From assembly GCF_000003815.2 (NCBI RefSeq), contig NC_049981.1, forward strand, positions 4,977,941 through 5,041,940: DNA of 64,000 nt, written 5' to 3'. Of this stretch, positions 45,135 through 58,000 are shown piece after piece (position 1 is the stretch's first letter; the number at the start of each line of letters is the position of its first letter). The translations under genes and the position numbers were made by a program. The DNA is from Branchiostoma floridae (lineage: Eukaryota; Chordata; Leptocardii; Amphioxiformes; Branchiostomatidae). The notes below the pieces were generated by a model that did not search any database, had not been told where the DNA came from, and was given only the letters and a program-made list of their open reading frames with translations.

Positions 45135-45870
45135 AAATGGCAAGAGGATTGGCAGATGAAACTACATCCTGACAAATGTCATGTCATGAGGTTCACACAT
45201 AAACGTAAACCAAAATTATATGATTATAGATTAGGAAACCACAATCCGACGGAAACCAGAAATCACAAATACTTGGGTGTTACCCTAAACAACCAACTAT
45301 CATGGTTCAACCACATAAATAACATTACATGCAAAGCAAACAAGACCCTTGGTTTCGTTAAGGGCAACTTATATGACTGCCCCAAAAAGGTCAAACAAAA
45401 AGCCTACAGTAGCCTGGTTAGACCCCATCTTGAATATGCTTGTGCAGCTTGGGATCCCCATCATAAAGACCACATTTCCAAGGTCCAAAAAAAGAGCGGC
45501 TAGATTTGCTTCAAATGTCCCTAACTGTCCAAATTCTCAGTCAAGCGCCACTAAACTAGTCTCGGACCTGGGTTGGGATACACTCAAAAATAGAAGAACA
45601 GCCAACAGACTTACCATTATCCAGAACTCTAGACATGACCTCCTAGCCCTTCCGGTCGATTATTACTTGCAGCTGAACCCTAGGCAATCTCGACACAATC
45701 ATCCAAATTCATACAAACCCATTAAGACTAATAAAGACTGCCTCAAATATTCTTTTTCCCAAGAACAACTATCGATTGGAATACTTTACCATTCTCTACC
45801 ACCCTTCAATCTAACCCCATCAAGTTTAAGGAAGAGGAACATCTGAGGAACAACCAATAAAACAACAGCA
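45135..45870 (+). pseudogene. CR1/jockey-type LINE reverse transcriptase, 3' part
   Basis: The RT C-terminus is clear: KLHPDKCHVMRF, NHKYLGVTLNNQLSWFNHI, KANKTLGFVKGNL, AYSSLVRPHLEYACAAWDPH, then after a +1 shift in an A run at about 45488-45494, RAARFASNVP and LGWDTLKNRRTANRL. The endonuclease and RT active site (YxDD) are missing; a 5'-truncated, frameshifted copy on the plus strand. Confidence 0.9.
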
Positions 45871-45879
45871 CTACGCCCT

Positions 45880-46690
45880 GGATGGTTGGCCCCAACAATA
45901 TAGGGGTGTTGCCCAGTACCATAACATGAACAAGAACAAGAATTGAATTTTACTTGAGTTTCCATATTTGGTCAATGTTCTTTGGCAATGTACATTGCAT
46001 TACTTGGAGGCTGGGGTGTAGTACTCCCTTTGGCCACTAGATGGCACTAGTAGCCAAGCCCATGGCTCTTCATTTAAGAAATGACATAAATACATGCAGC
46101 ACTTGTTCTTGTGGCAGATCTAGAGAATACCTTTGTAAACAGTACATAACCATTGCTTTTAGTTTTACATATCATTGGAAGATATTGCAATATTTGCTTT
46201 TTTTCATTATTATGCAAACCATACATGGATTGAAATGTATAATTGTCTTTTCTTTAAATGTTTTCTCCAAGCTTTGGTACCAGATTCTGAACTGTCGACA
46301 GGAATCATGAGCTAAAAGTATGAATTTTTATGGTTCGATGTTCAATAACATCAAAGAAGTGTACATTTATGCAAATGTCAATGTTCGATGAATAATACTA
46401 TCACTAGTATGGTTGAATGGAATGGTTTCATCAGTGATATATAAGCAGTTTGAAAGATTGCACAGCAGTGTTCCTCCTCTATAGATCATTCCCAATACAT
46501 GGACATGTTATTGTCTTTAAAGATTTTCAAGAACTTAAAAAGATATGTGTATAAGATCTATTTCAAAATGATAATACATCACAGTAACTTTGACATGCTT
46601 GCTATAAGTTTAAATGGCTCGATATTGAATATAGACAATGAGATGTCTATTGTTTTTTTCTCTGAATATATTTTCAGCATCTTACTTAAG
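45880..46690. other. No gene recognised
   Basis: AT-rich; an inverted pair around CAATGTTCGATGAATAAT and GTTCGATGTTCAATAAC near 46335-46395. No coding signal. Confidence 0.35.
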
Positions 46691-46940
46691 TAGAAATGAG
46701 ATGAGATGAGATCTTTATTTGGTTTTCACAGTTAATACAGCAAAAAACTGAAATTTTAAACCAAATTACATACCTCCTATTTAAAGTACATGCAACAGCT
46801 CCGAGGAGATTACAATGACCAGATAACCGCAAAGCAGATTCGCCATCTAGCTGCCAACAGAAGGTCTTGGAAGGAACTTACAGTCGCCTGTGCTGAAGGC
46901 CAACCGATGATGATGAGTGGACGTACGTCTTCAATCACGT
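46690..46940 (+). mobile_element. LINE C-terminal remnant
   Basis: QQLRGDYNDQITAKQIRHLA and NRRSWKELTVACAEGQP match the extreme C-terminus of an RT-LINE polyprotein. A TTTATTTGG-type tail of another element, in reverse, precedes it at 46700-46740. Confidence 0.6.
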
Positions 46941-47289
46941 TACTCAAAACAACTGTGCTATACCTTCTACCGCAACTCGAGCCGTAAACATGGTCCATTA
47001 CTCATTCACCTCACATGTAACGCCATCGTCTAACGTTTAATTTTCTGGGCCATAGGTCATTTGAAGGTCCCCGGTTGAATTTAGTTACAACAAGAGGGAC
47101 CGCACTTGTAGTGTCGACCATAAACCGTGAGCTGCACGGACGACTGAGCCTACCAAAGAAACTGCCAAACACACACACACATACTGCCAAACACACGCAC
47201 GCACACAATAAAACAACAAGAGCAACTTATCAAGCAAGTGACGTTATATTATTTGTTCCAAACTTTTGTCACGTAATGGTACAAGTTGT

Positions 47290-47422
47290 TCTACCCAGAT
47301 GTTCTTGAGTTATGCTGACCACAAATATCCGGAAACGCAAACACACACACAGACACACACACAGACACACACACAGACACACCCAAAAGTATATCTCCAT
47401 TTTTCATGGAGATAAAAATATA
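47290..47422 (+). repeat. Interspersed repeat end with hairpin
   Basis: GTTATGCTGACCACAAATATCCGGAAAC, (ACACAC)n, then TATCTCC-ATTTTTCAT-GGAGATA. Same family as 35625-35993. Confidence 0.75.
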
Positions 47423-48565
47423 CAGACTGAGACAAAAAGAAACAAGTGACCGTAGGTAACAAACTTTGTGACGTAATCATGGTCTGTCAGTTGTGTTGTT
47501 TTCAGTGATGTGTGACATTGTGTTTATTATTCATCAACAACCATACTGTTACATTCCTCTGATAAACCAACAACCTTGGCCCGCGGCATCAGATGTTGCC
47601 ATAAATTTACCATAAATTTTATACAATTGTGATACTCAAAGTAGAACAAAATGTGTCAGAAATAACAGAAATATCATTAATAATATATATATAAATAATA
47701 ATAATAACGATAATAATAACTAGTTGTTGGGTTCTAATGGTTGAATCAGGAGGGAACTGGGGTCAAAGGTGAGGCTACGTTTCTTTCATAGAGCGAGCTT
47801 TTCTCGGAGAATGAGCCGAACAACCCCGTTTTCTTTGAAAGGTTATAAACTAGACCCAAGTGACTTTCTTGTGGAGAACTGAGCAGAATTTTTAAGATTG
47901 AAATATGGGTAAGTACTTTTTTCATACCTTCATTCCGTTATTTTAACATGCTTTCCAATGAGCAGCTCTAACACCGATGTGTGCCCTATACACAGCGACA
48001 GCTGTGAATAGCTGACAACACGACGTGCACAAAACACGCAAATCAGGCAACATCTGCTTGACAGTATCCAATTACCACAAGGCCTAGACAACGCAGACTT
48101 GTACCAATACACCGAAAGACGTACATTTTGTAGGGGTGATTTCTGACATTATTTCATCGATTATAACAACAGCTACGGCCAAATGAAAGGTACGTGCATC
48201 ATTTCACAACGGTGTACAGGCGACCTGCCAAACCACATACGAATGCGGCAAACGGAACATAGAGATATAGGTGCGAACGCTGACCGAAAAAACAATTCAC
48301 AATAATTTGTCGACGGAGGTTACCCTCCAGTCACAAAGTAATAAAGTAAAATGGAATTCCAAATCAACAAATCATTTCGTGAATACATGGAACTATCAGA
48401 CTACAACTACATACATGGAGATACATGGAAATGTTAGACTACAACTGCCAGGTGAAACGTAAAGGTTCGAGACTTATACTGTTTTGCCATTTTATCGGCG
48501 CCATTTTCTCTTCGGAAGGGGACCACATTCATAGCACACAAACTGCGTCATGCTACACGAATATT
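47423..48565. other. No gene recognised
   Basis: Contains (ATA)n at 47680-47720 and short frames without motifs. Confidence 0.4.
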
Positions 48566-48569
48566 ACGT

Positions 48570-48962
48570 TCAGCACTGGAACGTTCCAGTGCTTTATAAA
48601 CGTCAGCACTGGAAGTCCAGAGCTGAAGTTTTTACAGCACTGGTCTTCCAGTGCTGAAAAGTTCCCGAGCACTGGTAAATCCAGTGCGGAACCCGTTACT
48701 TTTGTATATCAGCACTCGCTTCCGGTGCTGACGGCGGTTTCAGCACTGGGTAACCAGTACTGAAGGACTTTTGAACTAGCTCGCCACCTCTCCACCGCAA
48801 GTTCAGCACTGGTACCCGAGTGCTGACGGCAGTTAAGCACTGGAAAACCAGCGCTCGGAGAAGTTCAGCACTGGAAATCCAGTGCTCGCATTGGGTTCAG
48901 CACTGGAAAACCAGTGCTGAGGCCGATTCGACCCATCGATTCAGCACTGGAACACCAGTGCG
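48570..48962. repeat. Array of eleven short hairpins (CAGCACTGG / CCAGTGCTG)
   Basis: Eleven imperfect palindromes of about 20-23 bp, each CAGCACTGG + 3-5 bases + CCAGTGCTG with variants: 48571, 48604, 48635, 48668, 48710, 48741, 48803, 48836, 48866, 48898, 48942 (start positions). Spacers are 8-45 bp and mostly unrelated. GCGGAACCCGTTACTTTTGT follows unit 4 (48685) and again unit 11 (48960), indicating segmental duplication within the array. It ends about 75 bp past the SLC22 copy B stop codon on that gene's downstream side, where homology to copy A begins at about 48985. Confidence 0.93.
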
Positions 48963-49037
48963 GAACCCGTTACTTTTGTATACTTGCGGGCCAAAGACAA
49001 TTATCACAAATCCTGTCTTAGCCCAACTTTGCTCAGA

Positions 49038-52000
49038 TCATTCCTCGTTTACGATACCGTCTTCCTTCCCGAAATTCTCGCCGTCCTCGATGGTAGCCGG
49101 AAGTGCCTTCCCCTTGGTTTCCGGTAGGAGCAGCGCCAGCAGTCCGGCGGCGACCGAAGTTCCCCCGAAGATGACGTAAGGCATCGGCGTCCAATAGACG
49201 CCCAGCAGGTTGATAAATGGCGCGACCATACCGCCGACACGAGCGCTCATGGAGGACATACCGATCCCGATTTGCCTGTGTTCATAATAACATAAAGGCT
49301 TTATTGCAAATTCATGCCCATGTGGTTAATTGCAAGTGAACAAAATCAAATACATGAAGTGATTGAAAACAGGTAAATAATCTAAATTCTAACATACAAA
49401 GATTAAGTGAATGTGTGTACATATAGAATATCGAATACGATTCTAAAACTACATTAATATTGCGGGGTTTGACTTCTTCTTTGAAAACAGTTGAAAATGA
49501 AATGTCCCACATTTTCTATTATAGATTGATTCGTTGATCTTAGCAGGAAGTGTGTCTTTTGTGTGTTTTTTTAACAGTGAAAAGTTTGGTTTGATTTCGG
49601 GCACTCATAATGACACAACAACAACTACAACTGATTATCGTTTTTCATTCACAATTGAGACGATGTGGCACTGCACTCAAAGTTGATAACAACAGCGGAC
49701 AAAAACATTTTAACAAAGGACAGACAGAAGGTAAAGGTGATCCCATAGCCCTTTTGAGGCCGTAAAGGCAGTGGGTTGTTATCCACTGCAGTGTCTAGGG
49801 CACGATATCGGGAGGCGGAGCCCTTTTCTCTCCTCCCACGGCATTTGATCACCCCAGCCGAAGTTAGGCACACACATTGGTGGGATAAGACAAGTGAAGT
49901 GCTTTTTACGAGGGCACAATATCGACATGACAGGATGTCAGCTCCGAACCTCTACTTTATACAGGAAATGCCAGAAAATAAGTTGGCAATCACGCTATGG
50001 AACAACAAAGCTGCAAAGTATGCCATCTACAACAGGGCGCAACAACCTTTTTTCTCAGTCGGGACGGGGGGTGACATTGATATCTAACAAACTTTGACCC
50101 ATTGCTAACGTCACATATACATCCAGTCACGTGTCCAGAGCAATTGGACAAAGGTAAAGAGGACTGGGTGATTCAGTTGAAAGTTATTGTGAGGCCATTT
50201 TTATTTATCTGTTAAAGAACAAATTAATATTTACATGATATATGATAGCATACCTGACAACAGTAGGGAAGATCTCCGCCGAGAAGACGTACACAACAGC
50301 GAAAGAAGCGGTGATGCAGAACTTGCCGGTCATGGCCAGGGTTGTGGTCATCCAGCCGAGGTCTGTGAAATACATGCATTCATGAGATAAGGATTGACAT
50401 GTCCATTGAAAGCACACTTTAGAAGGGAATCGATAGAGGGCGCTTCTTTGTGGGAACAGCAGAAAGATTTTAATCCAATTGAAGACATGTGTTACATCAT
50501 TTAGAAATGTTTGGGAAAGAGTATTCACTTCCATATTTCTCGGTCCCTCCAGACCGCTTCTCATCACAGTTTGCGAAAGTGTTCTCAAGATTGGCGGCCA
50601 GGTATGTTTGCCAGAGGATAGGCTATGTAAGACCTTGTATCGTTGTCGTACGAGGTATTCTGTTATGACTATCTTTTGCTACAAAATCGTTCTTTCTTGT
50701 TGGACCGGTCCAGCAAAAAACGGACCTGAAAAAAATTTAGTGGACCGGATGTTGGAACAATTTGAAAATCAACATATTATATCGGCAGACGTTGACGTGT
50801 TCTGGGCTTGCAGGTCCAAGAAAAGAGCAAGAGTGAAGTAGAGGAGAGTTGATAGTTGTATTGTTATAAACATTCTACGGTCAAACAAAGTGGTCTGAAA
50901 CAAAGGCAGTTACATGAAGGTGGAATTTTGAAACGCCAATGGACGTCGGATACTCTACCAAACAGAATCCTTTATAGCAAAATGGACCATTGTTTTGAGT
51001 ATTGCCCATTTATAAGTTTTTACAGTTAATTAGGTCCACGTTCAGCTCCGGATCTGGACCTGATTCTCTGGACCTGAACCGCACCTGTACCTGAATTTTC
51101 TGTTCCGGTGCCCACCCAGTAATGGGGGTGCTGTGTGAGTTGGAGGACGTACTTACGTTTGGGAATGAAGAAGGCCACGATACAGGCGACGCCTCCAAAC
51201 AGAAGCATCAAGCATAAGGGCCAGCGTCTTCCGAACCTGCAACGGACAGAAGCAATTGGATAGAAACAAGGATAAAGCTGAGTTGCCACGTTAACCGTTC
51301 ACCGATTCTTTCTTCTCCAGGTTGACAATATTCAAGTACAATTCAATGTCTACAACTTGACAAAAACGACATTTACTTCCGGACATCCATCACTTTTCTT
51401 AAGCGTCACAAGATATTGCTAACTTTCACTCTTCTTCCGCGTAACCAGCCTTCTAGGGATGCTGAAGAAGAATGATTGCTGTCGCTGGAAACGCCCGGAA
51501 GTAAATCTCCGTTCTTTTATCCAGTTGTAGAGATTGAATTTACTTGCAAACACCGTTACATCATACCTATTCAGGATGAAGATGGATAGTATGTATGCTG
51601 GAATTTCGACGAAACCGGAAATGGCGAAGTTCAGGTACATGTTCCCGCTCAGGGCGGCCGTGTTGAGGGATATCCCATAATACACCAGGGTGTTGACGAT
51701 CCTGCATTGAAGGTGAAAGGTCACAATAAGACGCATGCGCGGTGGGTGGATTTTCATCTACGCACAGTTTTTTAAGAATTATATTTGCTTTTGGACAGAT
51801 GAGGACAATGTGGCACTGCACTCAAGTTAGTAGCTTATATCAACAGTGCTACATACACAGTAGAGACGGAAGGTAAAGGTATTTTTTTCTTTCTTTTACC
51901 TTCCCGACCGAAGTCAGGTACCAATTTTTACACCTGGGTGAAGTGGGGAAGGTCGTGTAGCCTTTGCCAAGGGCACAACGTCGGGGCACGGCGGCTATCG

Positions 52001-55000
52001 AACTCGTGACCTGTAGATTCCGAGCCCAACGCTCTACCAGTTACGCCACACAAGACGCCAGGGGAGCAGAGTTTTTTTTTTAAGCACAGTTAAACAGGAA
52101 AAAAAAACCTTTACAACAAGACATTAAGCCCAAAAACCCACAAGACAAATTGCAACAGGTTGGTAGAAATAACAGCATTTGGGAAACAATATAGGCACGC
52201 AACTGATGTCAAATATTTTTCATGTATACTGATTATCCTCAGAAAATCTACATGTGAGAAATGGTATGTTTAAGCCAAAGATTACCGATAGATAAATCAT
52301 ATGTGCATGTAGCATATTGATGTGATTTGGTAGTGAAACGTCTCCCCAGTACTCATGATTAACAAAACAATTATAAGCAACTATCATTTGTTTCACTGAC
52401 CAGTTGAAGAAGATGTTGACAGTCCACTTCCGAAGATTCGGGGTCCTGAACAGGTCAACAAATGTGTAGAGCTTCTCTTTCTTCTTAGCCTTTTCATCCG
52501 TCTTAGAGACAAAGGACACACAAGTAAAGATGAGAAGCACCACCAAAAAAAAAAAAAAATGGTAACAAGTCTTTCCACACTTTTCGTTTTTGTTTTTCTT
52601 ACTGTTTCCCTTAACACTGCGTCCGTCCATTCTCTGATATCATCCTACCAACTTTTACATTGACTAATTTTTTTGTCTTACTTCCTCTCTGGACGGTTGT
52701 TCATTGCTAGTTTTTGCTAGTGCTGATGACTGCTAAGAAAAGCTATCATTTCTGTATCTGTATCGATATAGCCGGTATAACCGCCGTTCGGCGTACCATA
52801 ACATCTTCGCAGGCACGCACGGCGCAGCGGCAGCTGGTTATATTACACCGAACGACCCGTCACACCTAACTTTTGCACATCTATCTGCAAGCGTTCTTTA
52901 AAGCTACCCAGAGAAGATGCCCCTACTGTACTTGGTGATAACAAATTCCACTCTAATTGCAATTGTTCATGCCAATATGATATGTGAGCAAGCGGAATAT
53001 TTTAATTGCTTCCGATCATGACGAGAAATAATGTAAAAGCAGACATTTTCGAGTATTTTGGTCAGCGAGGTCCTCTCCACCACCCGAAGCCGCAGTGCAG
53101 TTTGGGAAGGGTGGTGAAATTCCCCACAATTCCGCCTGGGGGCGCAATTCTACCACAATTACTTGCAAAAAAGAGACATTATGAGAAACCAATAAAGTTC
53201 AGTTACCTGATGAAGCGGGATAGTGTTGTGGAATACCTCATCAGGTATAGTGACTTTCGTAATCTCTGCGGCCTTCCGAACGACGGCTGCCGCCTCTTTG
53301 TGGCGATTCCGGGAGATCAGCCATCGCGGGGACTCGGGCATCAGCCTGGGGCGTCACCAAAAATGTATGTAAATGCATTAAAATAACATTAACATTGGGC
53401 CACAGCAAGGTAGCCTGACTAAAATCGCGCTCCTAGCGGCCGGCCCTATAGTATTGCCACCGCCCTAGGGTGGTCATTAACCCCAGCCAGCGAGAGATTG
53501 TGTGAACACAGGCTAACAGTAAGGGAGGTGGGGTGAGGGGGCAGAAGATCCACGCAAGTCTCGACCTAGTTCTCACAACTCTCGCGAGAACTCCGTGAAC
53601 AAGATGAACTGATAGCCATCGAAAATTTGGAAGTACGCGTGTTTACCATTAAAAGTAGTCACTGCCTGATAAAAATTCTGTTAACAGGCCACAGCAATGA
53701 TATTTTATGGATGACAACCTTTGCAGACTCCATATTTAATGCGACAGGGGGAAAACAAGATGGGTATAAAAGTAGAAACAACATGAAATCTATATTTTCA
53801 AAGTAGACATCACAAACGTACTACCTAGATTTGAAGCGACAAAACATCGTATCACAGCCAACATGTCTTTTATTTCTGCATTCAAGAAGTTAGGTGCATA
53901 AAATGACACTAGTTCGGTAAACTGGCATAACGTACCAGGTTAACAACTGCTAAAAAGTGTGGCAATTAAAAATATTGCCATGGCGACGGTTTTATTGTTT
54001 ATAAGTATTAATGATTGTTGTTGTACGTGTGTTGTATTTGTGTTCTATCCTTTCGCCTGGCTGTATGTATGAAAATGATCATCTCCTCTACCTGAATAAC
54101 AATGTGTTAAAAGTATGAAAGTCTTAGCCAAGAAATCTATTGTAGCATGCATTCTCTCAAACATTATGTAAATGAGACCCTGATTTGCCCTTCTTACGTC
54201 TGCATGTTCAACTTAACGTACATGTTGCTGCCAAATGTCGGAATAATGGAATTTCGTCATGTAACACTATAATAACAATTTCTCATTAATTATGCAAATT
54301 AGGTAACAATTTGCATGATTGATGTATATCTGTATTTATCTCCTTTCTAGTTACATATGTCATGTTAACGTGTCCTAGTAGTAATGAAATACTGTGGCTT
54401 AATAAACTGTGCTCGTTAATTATGCAAATTAGCTCGGGGTCTGCATTAATATCCCTTATTTATGGAAGGCATCTCCGAAGTTATCTACATATCAAAAATC
54501 ACGATGATCAGTCAACCCCTTCCCGAGTTATTCCCTTCCAAAAGTATGGTGCAATTGCGCACGCGCGGACGAATTGCTGTAGAATTTCGGGAATTTTAGC
54601 CAATTGGATATATACTTAACAGTAAGCATAATATTTCTGTCTTTTTGAAGTACATATGGCATATTTTTGAGCATTTTAACAGGAAATGCAGTGTATTTAT
54701 AAACTGTCCTCATTAATTATGCAAATTAGCCCCATATTTGCATGATCAGCATTTACATTTATGTTATTGTGTTAGGCATCTCTGAATCTATCTATATTCT
54801 AAATATTATGATGATCCGTCAACCCATTCCCAAGTTATTCCCCTCTAAAGGGATGATGCAACTACGCAGGCGTGGAAAAATTCCTGACATGCTTGCGGGA
54901 TTTTGGGAATTCTTGTCAAACGGTCGCACACTATACTATTAGGCTAGCCCCTGAGGCGTCGCCAAAAACTTACGACTACCACATTGAAGCCACTTTTACT

Positions 55001-58000
55001 ATAACATGTACAACCACGGTGATGGCTATATGTTCCTCATTAGTTCTTCAGTAGTGTCACTCAATGTTGTAGAAACAAAACCAGAGACCAAGATCGAGAG
55101 GAAGATGAAGGAAGAAGAAGAACGAAGCTAAAACTTACCACCAGAATGAAATGAAGAAGAGGAAAGGCATGGTGATGGCGATCTGTAGCCACATCCAGGT
55201 CCGGACGAAGTAGGCGATCCCGGGCAGAAGCACGTAGGCCAGGGCGTAGGGGATCCAGATCACCATTCCCACCATGCTTCGCTTGTCGGCGGAAACTAGC
55301 TCTTGTGCTTGAGACGGGGGGAGTGTCAGGTTATCATTTCCATGAAAAATTGAAATTTGCATATGTAATGAGGAAAATTTATATTTACAGTGTTTTCCAT
55401 TATAGGACTCAAATACACGTACCATAAGACTAGCAGATACATAACCAAGCATAAATCATGCAGATATGAAAGTCATTTGCATAATCAGAATATTTCATGA
55501 AGGTATGAGGTCTTCGAAGTCTTGTTTCTGATTCGCTTTTCAAAGTTCATCTTTGACGGGTTTTGACTTCATAAAAATCTTAGACGCTAATTCCTTACGC
55601 AGTTTTTGTTTAAGTTTTTTTTTTCTTTTTAGGAGACTGTAAACTTGTGTTTCCCATGCCGGGAATATTTTTTTTAATTTTAATGGAAGGTCAAACCTCG
55701 ATGTAAGTAAGATGAACAGGAATGAGATCGTTGCTGAGTTGAGGAAGCGAGGGATGCGTACAACAGGTAACATCAGAGCACTGCGTTCTGATCTGATGTT
55801 TGCACTTCAGTCTTAGTTCATAAAGTAGGAGAAGGTAACTAACTTTACTAAGATTATTGCGTAATATGTTGGAGAATGATGTAAGACAATATAACTTTCA
55901 CTGAATTCTGTGAGTAGGATCATTGTTAATATGTGATAAAGATAAAAGTAAGACATATTTAGGAGAATGGGGTGCAATTGTTGTGGTATTTAATCATATT
56001 ACAGCTGGCAGTTTTTTTGTTTTGTTTTGTATGGCCACAACAGTGGCCAGCTTGTGTAGAGGAGGCAAGTGTGCCTCCACTGTTTTCTTTGTCGCTACAG
56101 GTAAAACCTCGGAATGAAGTCACATCAGACGTGAAAAGTGCACAGCACACCCTGCACCAAGATACCAATATGAAAGCACAGGGAGCATGTAGATTGAAGT
56201 TGGGTTTGTTTGTTACATGCCCAGTAACTTTTGTAACTTTTTAACTGCTGTGATCTTGAAAATAAGTTTGTACTGGAGATACATCCACAGTATCCACAAA
56301 ATGGTAAAGTTAAAATTCAACCAAGAAAGTTCATCTGAACAGTTTTACTTGTAATGTCCAACATCTGAAAATTGTATTGATTTCTTTGTGTTATCTATCT
56401 TTTTGCTGATTGAACACTGAGTAATCCTGTGGGGTCTTGGGAAATTTTCCACTTCTTAACCCTCAGAAATGCTATTTCTCATATTTTGAGAGACAAATTT
56501 CTAATACTCTGACAGAGAACAAGTTACCAAACAGAAAGTTGAAAAATTGAAATGAACCAAATTCTAACACAAGTGATACACCAAATCTTGTTGTCTTTCG
56601 TGACACATCAGTGTTAGAAATTCAATACATGGTAGATTTACAGTTTACAAAAATACACTTTTAGTGTTCTCGCACTGTCTGGTGCACATGGCACAAAAAT
56701 ACTTGGACAAAAACATTCCTCTTTGGCAGAATCATTTTTGCACCTTGCCTTGCTGCAAGCGGCAAGGTGTGTTGAAGCCAGATGATTTGATGTTTCTTTT
56801 TCTTTTCAAACATCTATTTAATATATACAGTGCTTTAATCTCTCAGCTACATCATCAAAACCCGGCTTTGGGGATTTTTTTCTTTTTAACCATCCACTAC
56901 ATTGAGGCTATGCCATACATGTAAAATGCAAAATGGTGTATTTTCTTTTCTTTTTGAATAATTTTCTTACATCCAAACCTGGCCTGCTTCTGAAGCACTT
57001 GCCTTATTCTTTGTCATTTAGATATTTTTGTTACATCCGAACCATGGCAAGGTGCCAGCTTTTTTTAAAGCACTTTTTATCGTTAAGTAGTTTAAGTAAA
57101 CCTTTTGTCAATTTTCACTAGTTACATCAGTAGGCAGTAGGTTGAAGACTGTGGCTAACACGTGTCTGCACCTTTATTGAAACTTGTAATATGAGGGTCA
57201 GTATTTCTAAACAGATTGTGTCACATACTATACTAGTAAGTAATGATTTTTACCTAAGTTAGATCATAGTAATTACTATGAAGGGAAAAAAGACAGGAAG
57301 GCTTCTCTAAAATTGTCAGTTCAAATTGGATACCAGTATATGACTGCTCAGCAACACTTTAGGTTTGAAAAGAAGATAATTTATACATCCACAATAGCAC
57401 ACAATTGTAATTTTACATTGTCAGTGACCTCTCCCCACAAATAGTGTAATTTTTGTTTTGAGCATACGTTGTTTTTGCAGAGAAAACAGATGTGTCGTGT
57501 GTGATGATACTGAAAAAGTCTCACTTTAGGATTGTATAATTTCTTACCAGTCTGTTGTAAAAAAAAACAAGCTCCATTTCCGACCGTTTCTTTATCAAGT
57601 AAGGAAAGTTGTCTGATACTTTAATTTTTTGCCTTTGACATTAACAGTCAAAGTGGCCTCTATAAGTTTATACAAATTAGTATTTCTGTAGTTATTGAGC
57701 TACTTTAGCGGTCACAGTACTTGGTTCATTGACTAACGTCATGGTAATGATATGTTTTGTGTTGAATAGCATGAGTTACTTAAAGGTATAGAGTGTAGCA
57801 GACAGTATCAGTAGATCCAAAAATAATTTCATTAGGTTGGTAAAATACTTGTACAGGATATAGGAGAATTCCTGTACACAACCAGGATAAACTTACTGTG
57901 CTTACGTTTCGACTGGAGCAACAAGCCATCACCACAGCTCCTGTCACCTGTAGCCTGACGTGATGGAAGCAGTGAAGAGAGGAGTCCAACAAGTGTGCAC

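Noticed and set aside
48570-48962. CRISPR array
   Set aside because: The units are short hairpins with variable arms and irregular 8-45 bp spacers, and the genome is animal. No cas genes.
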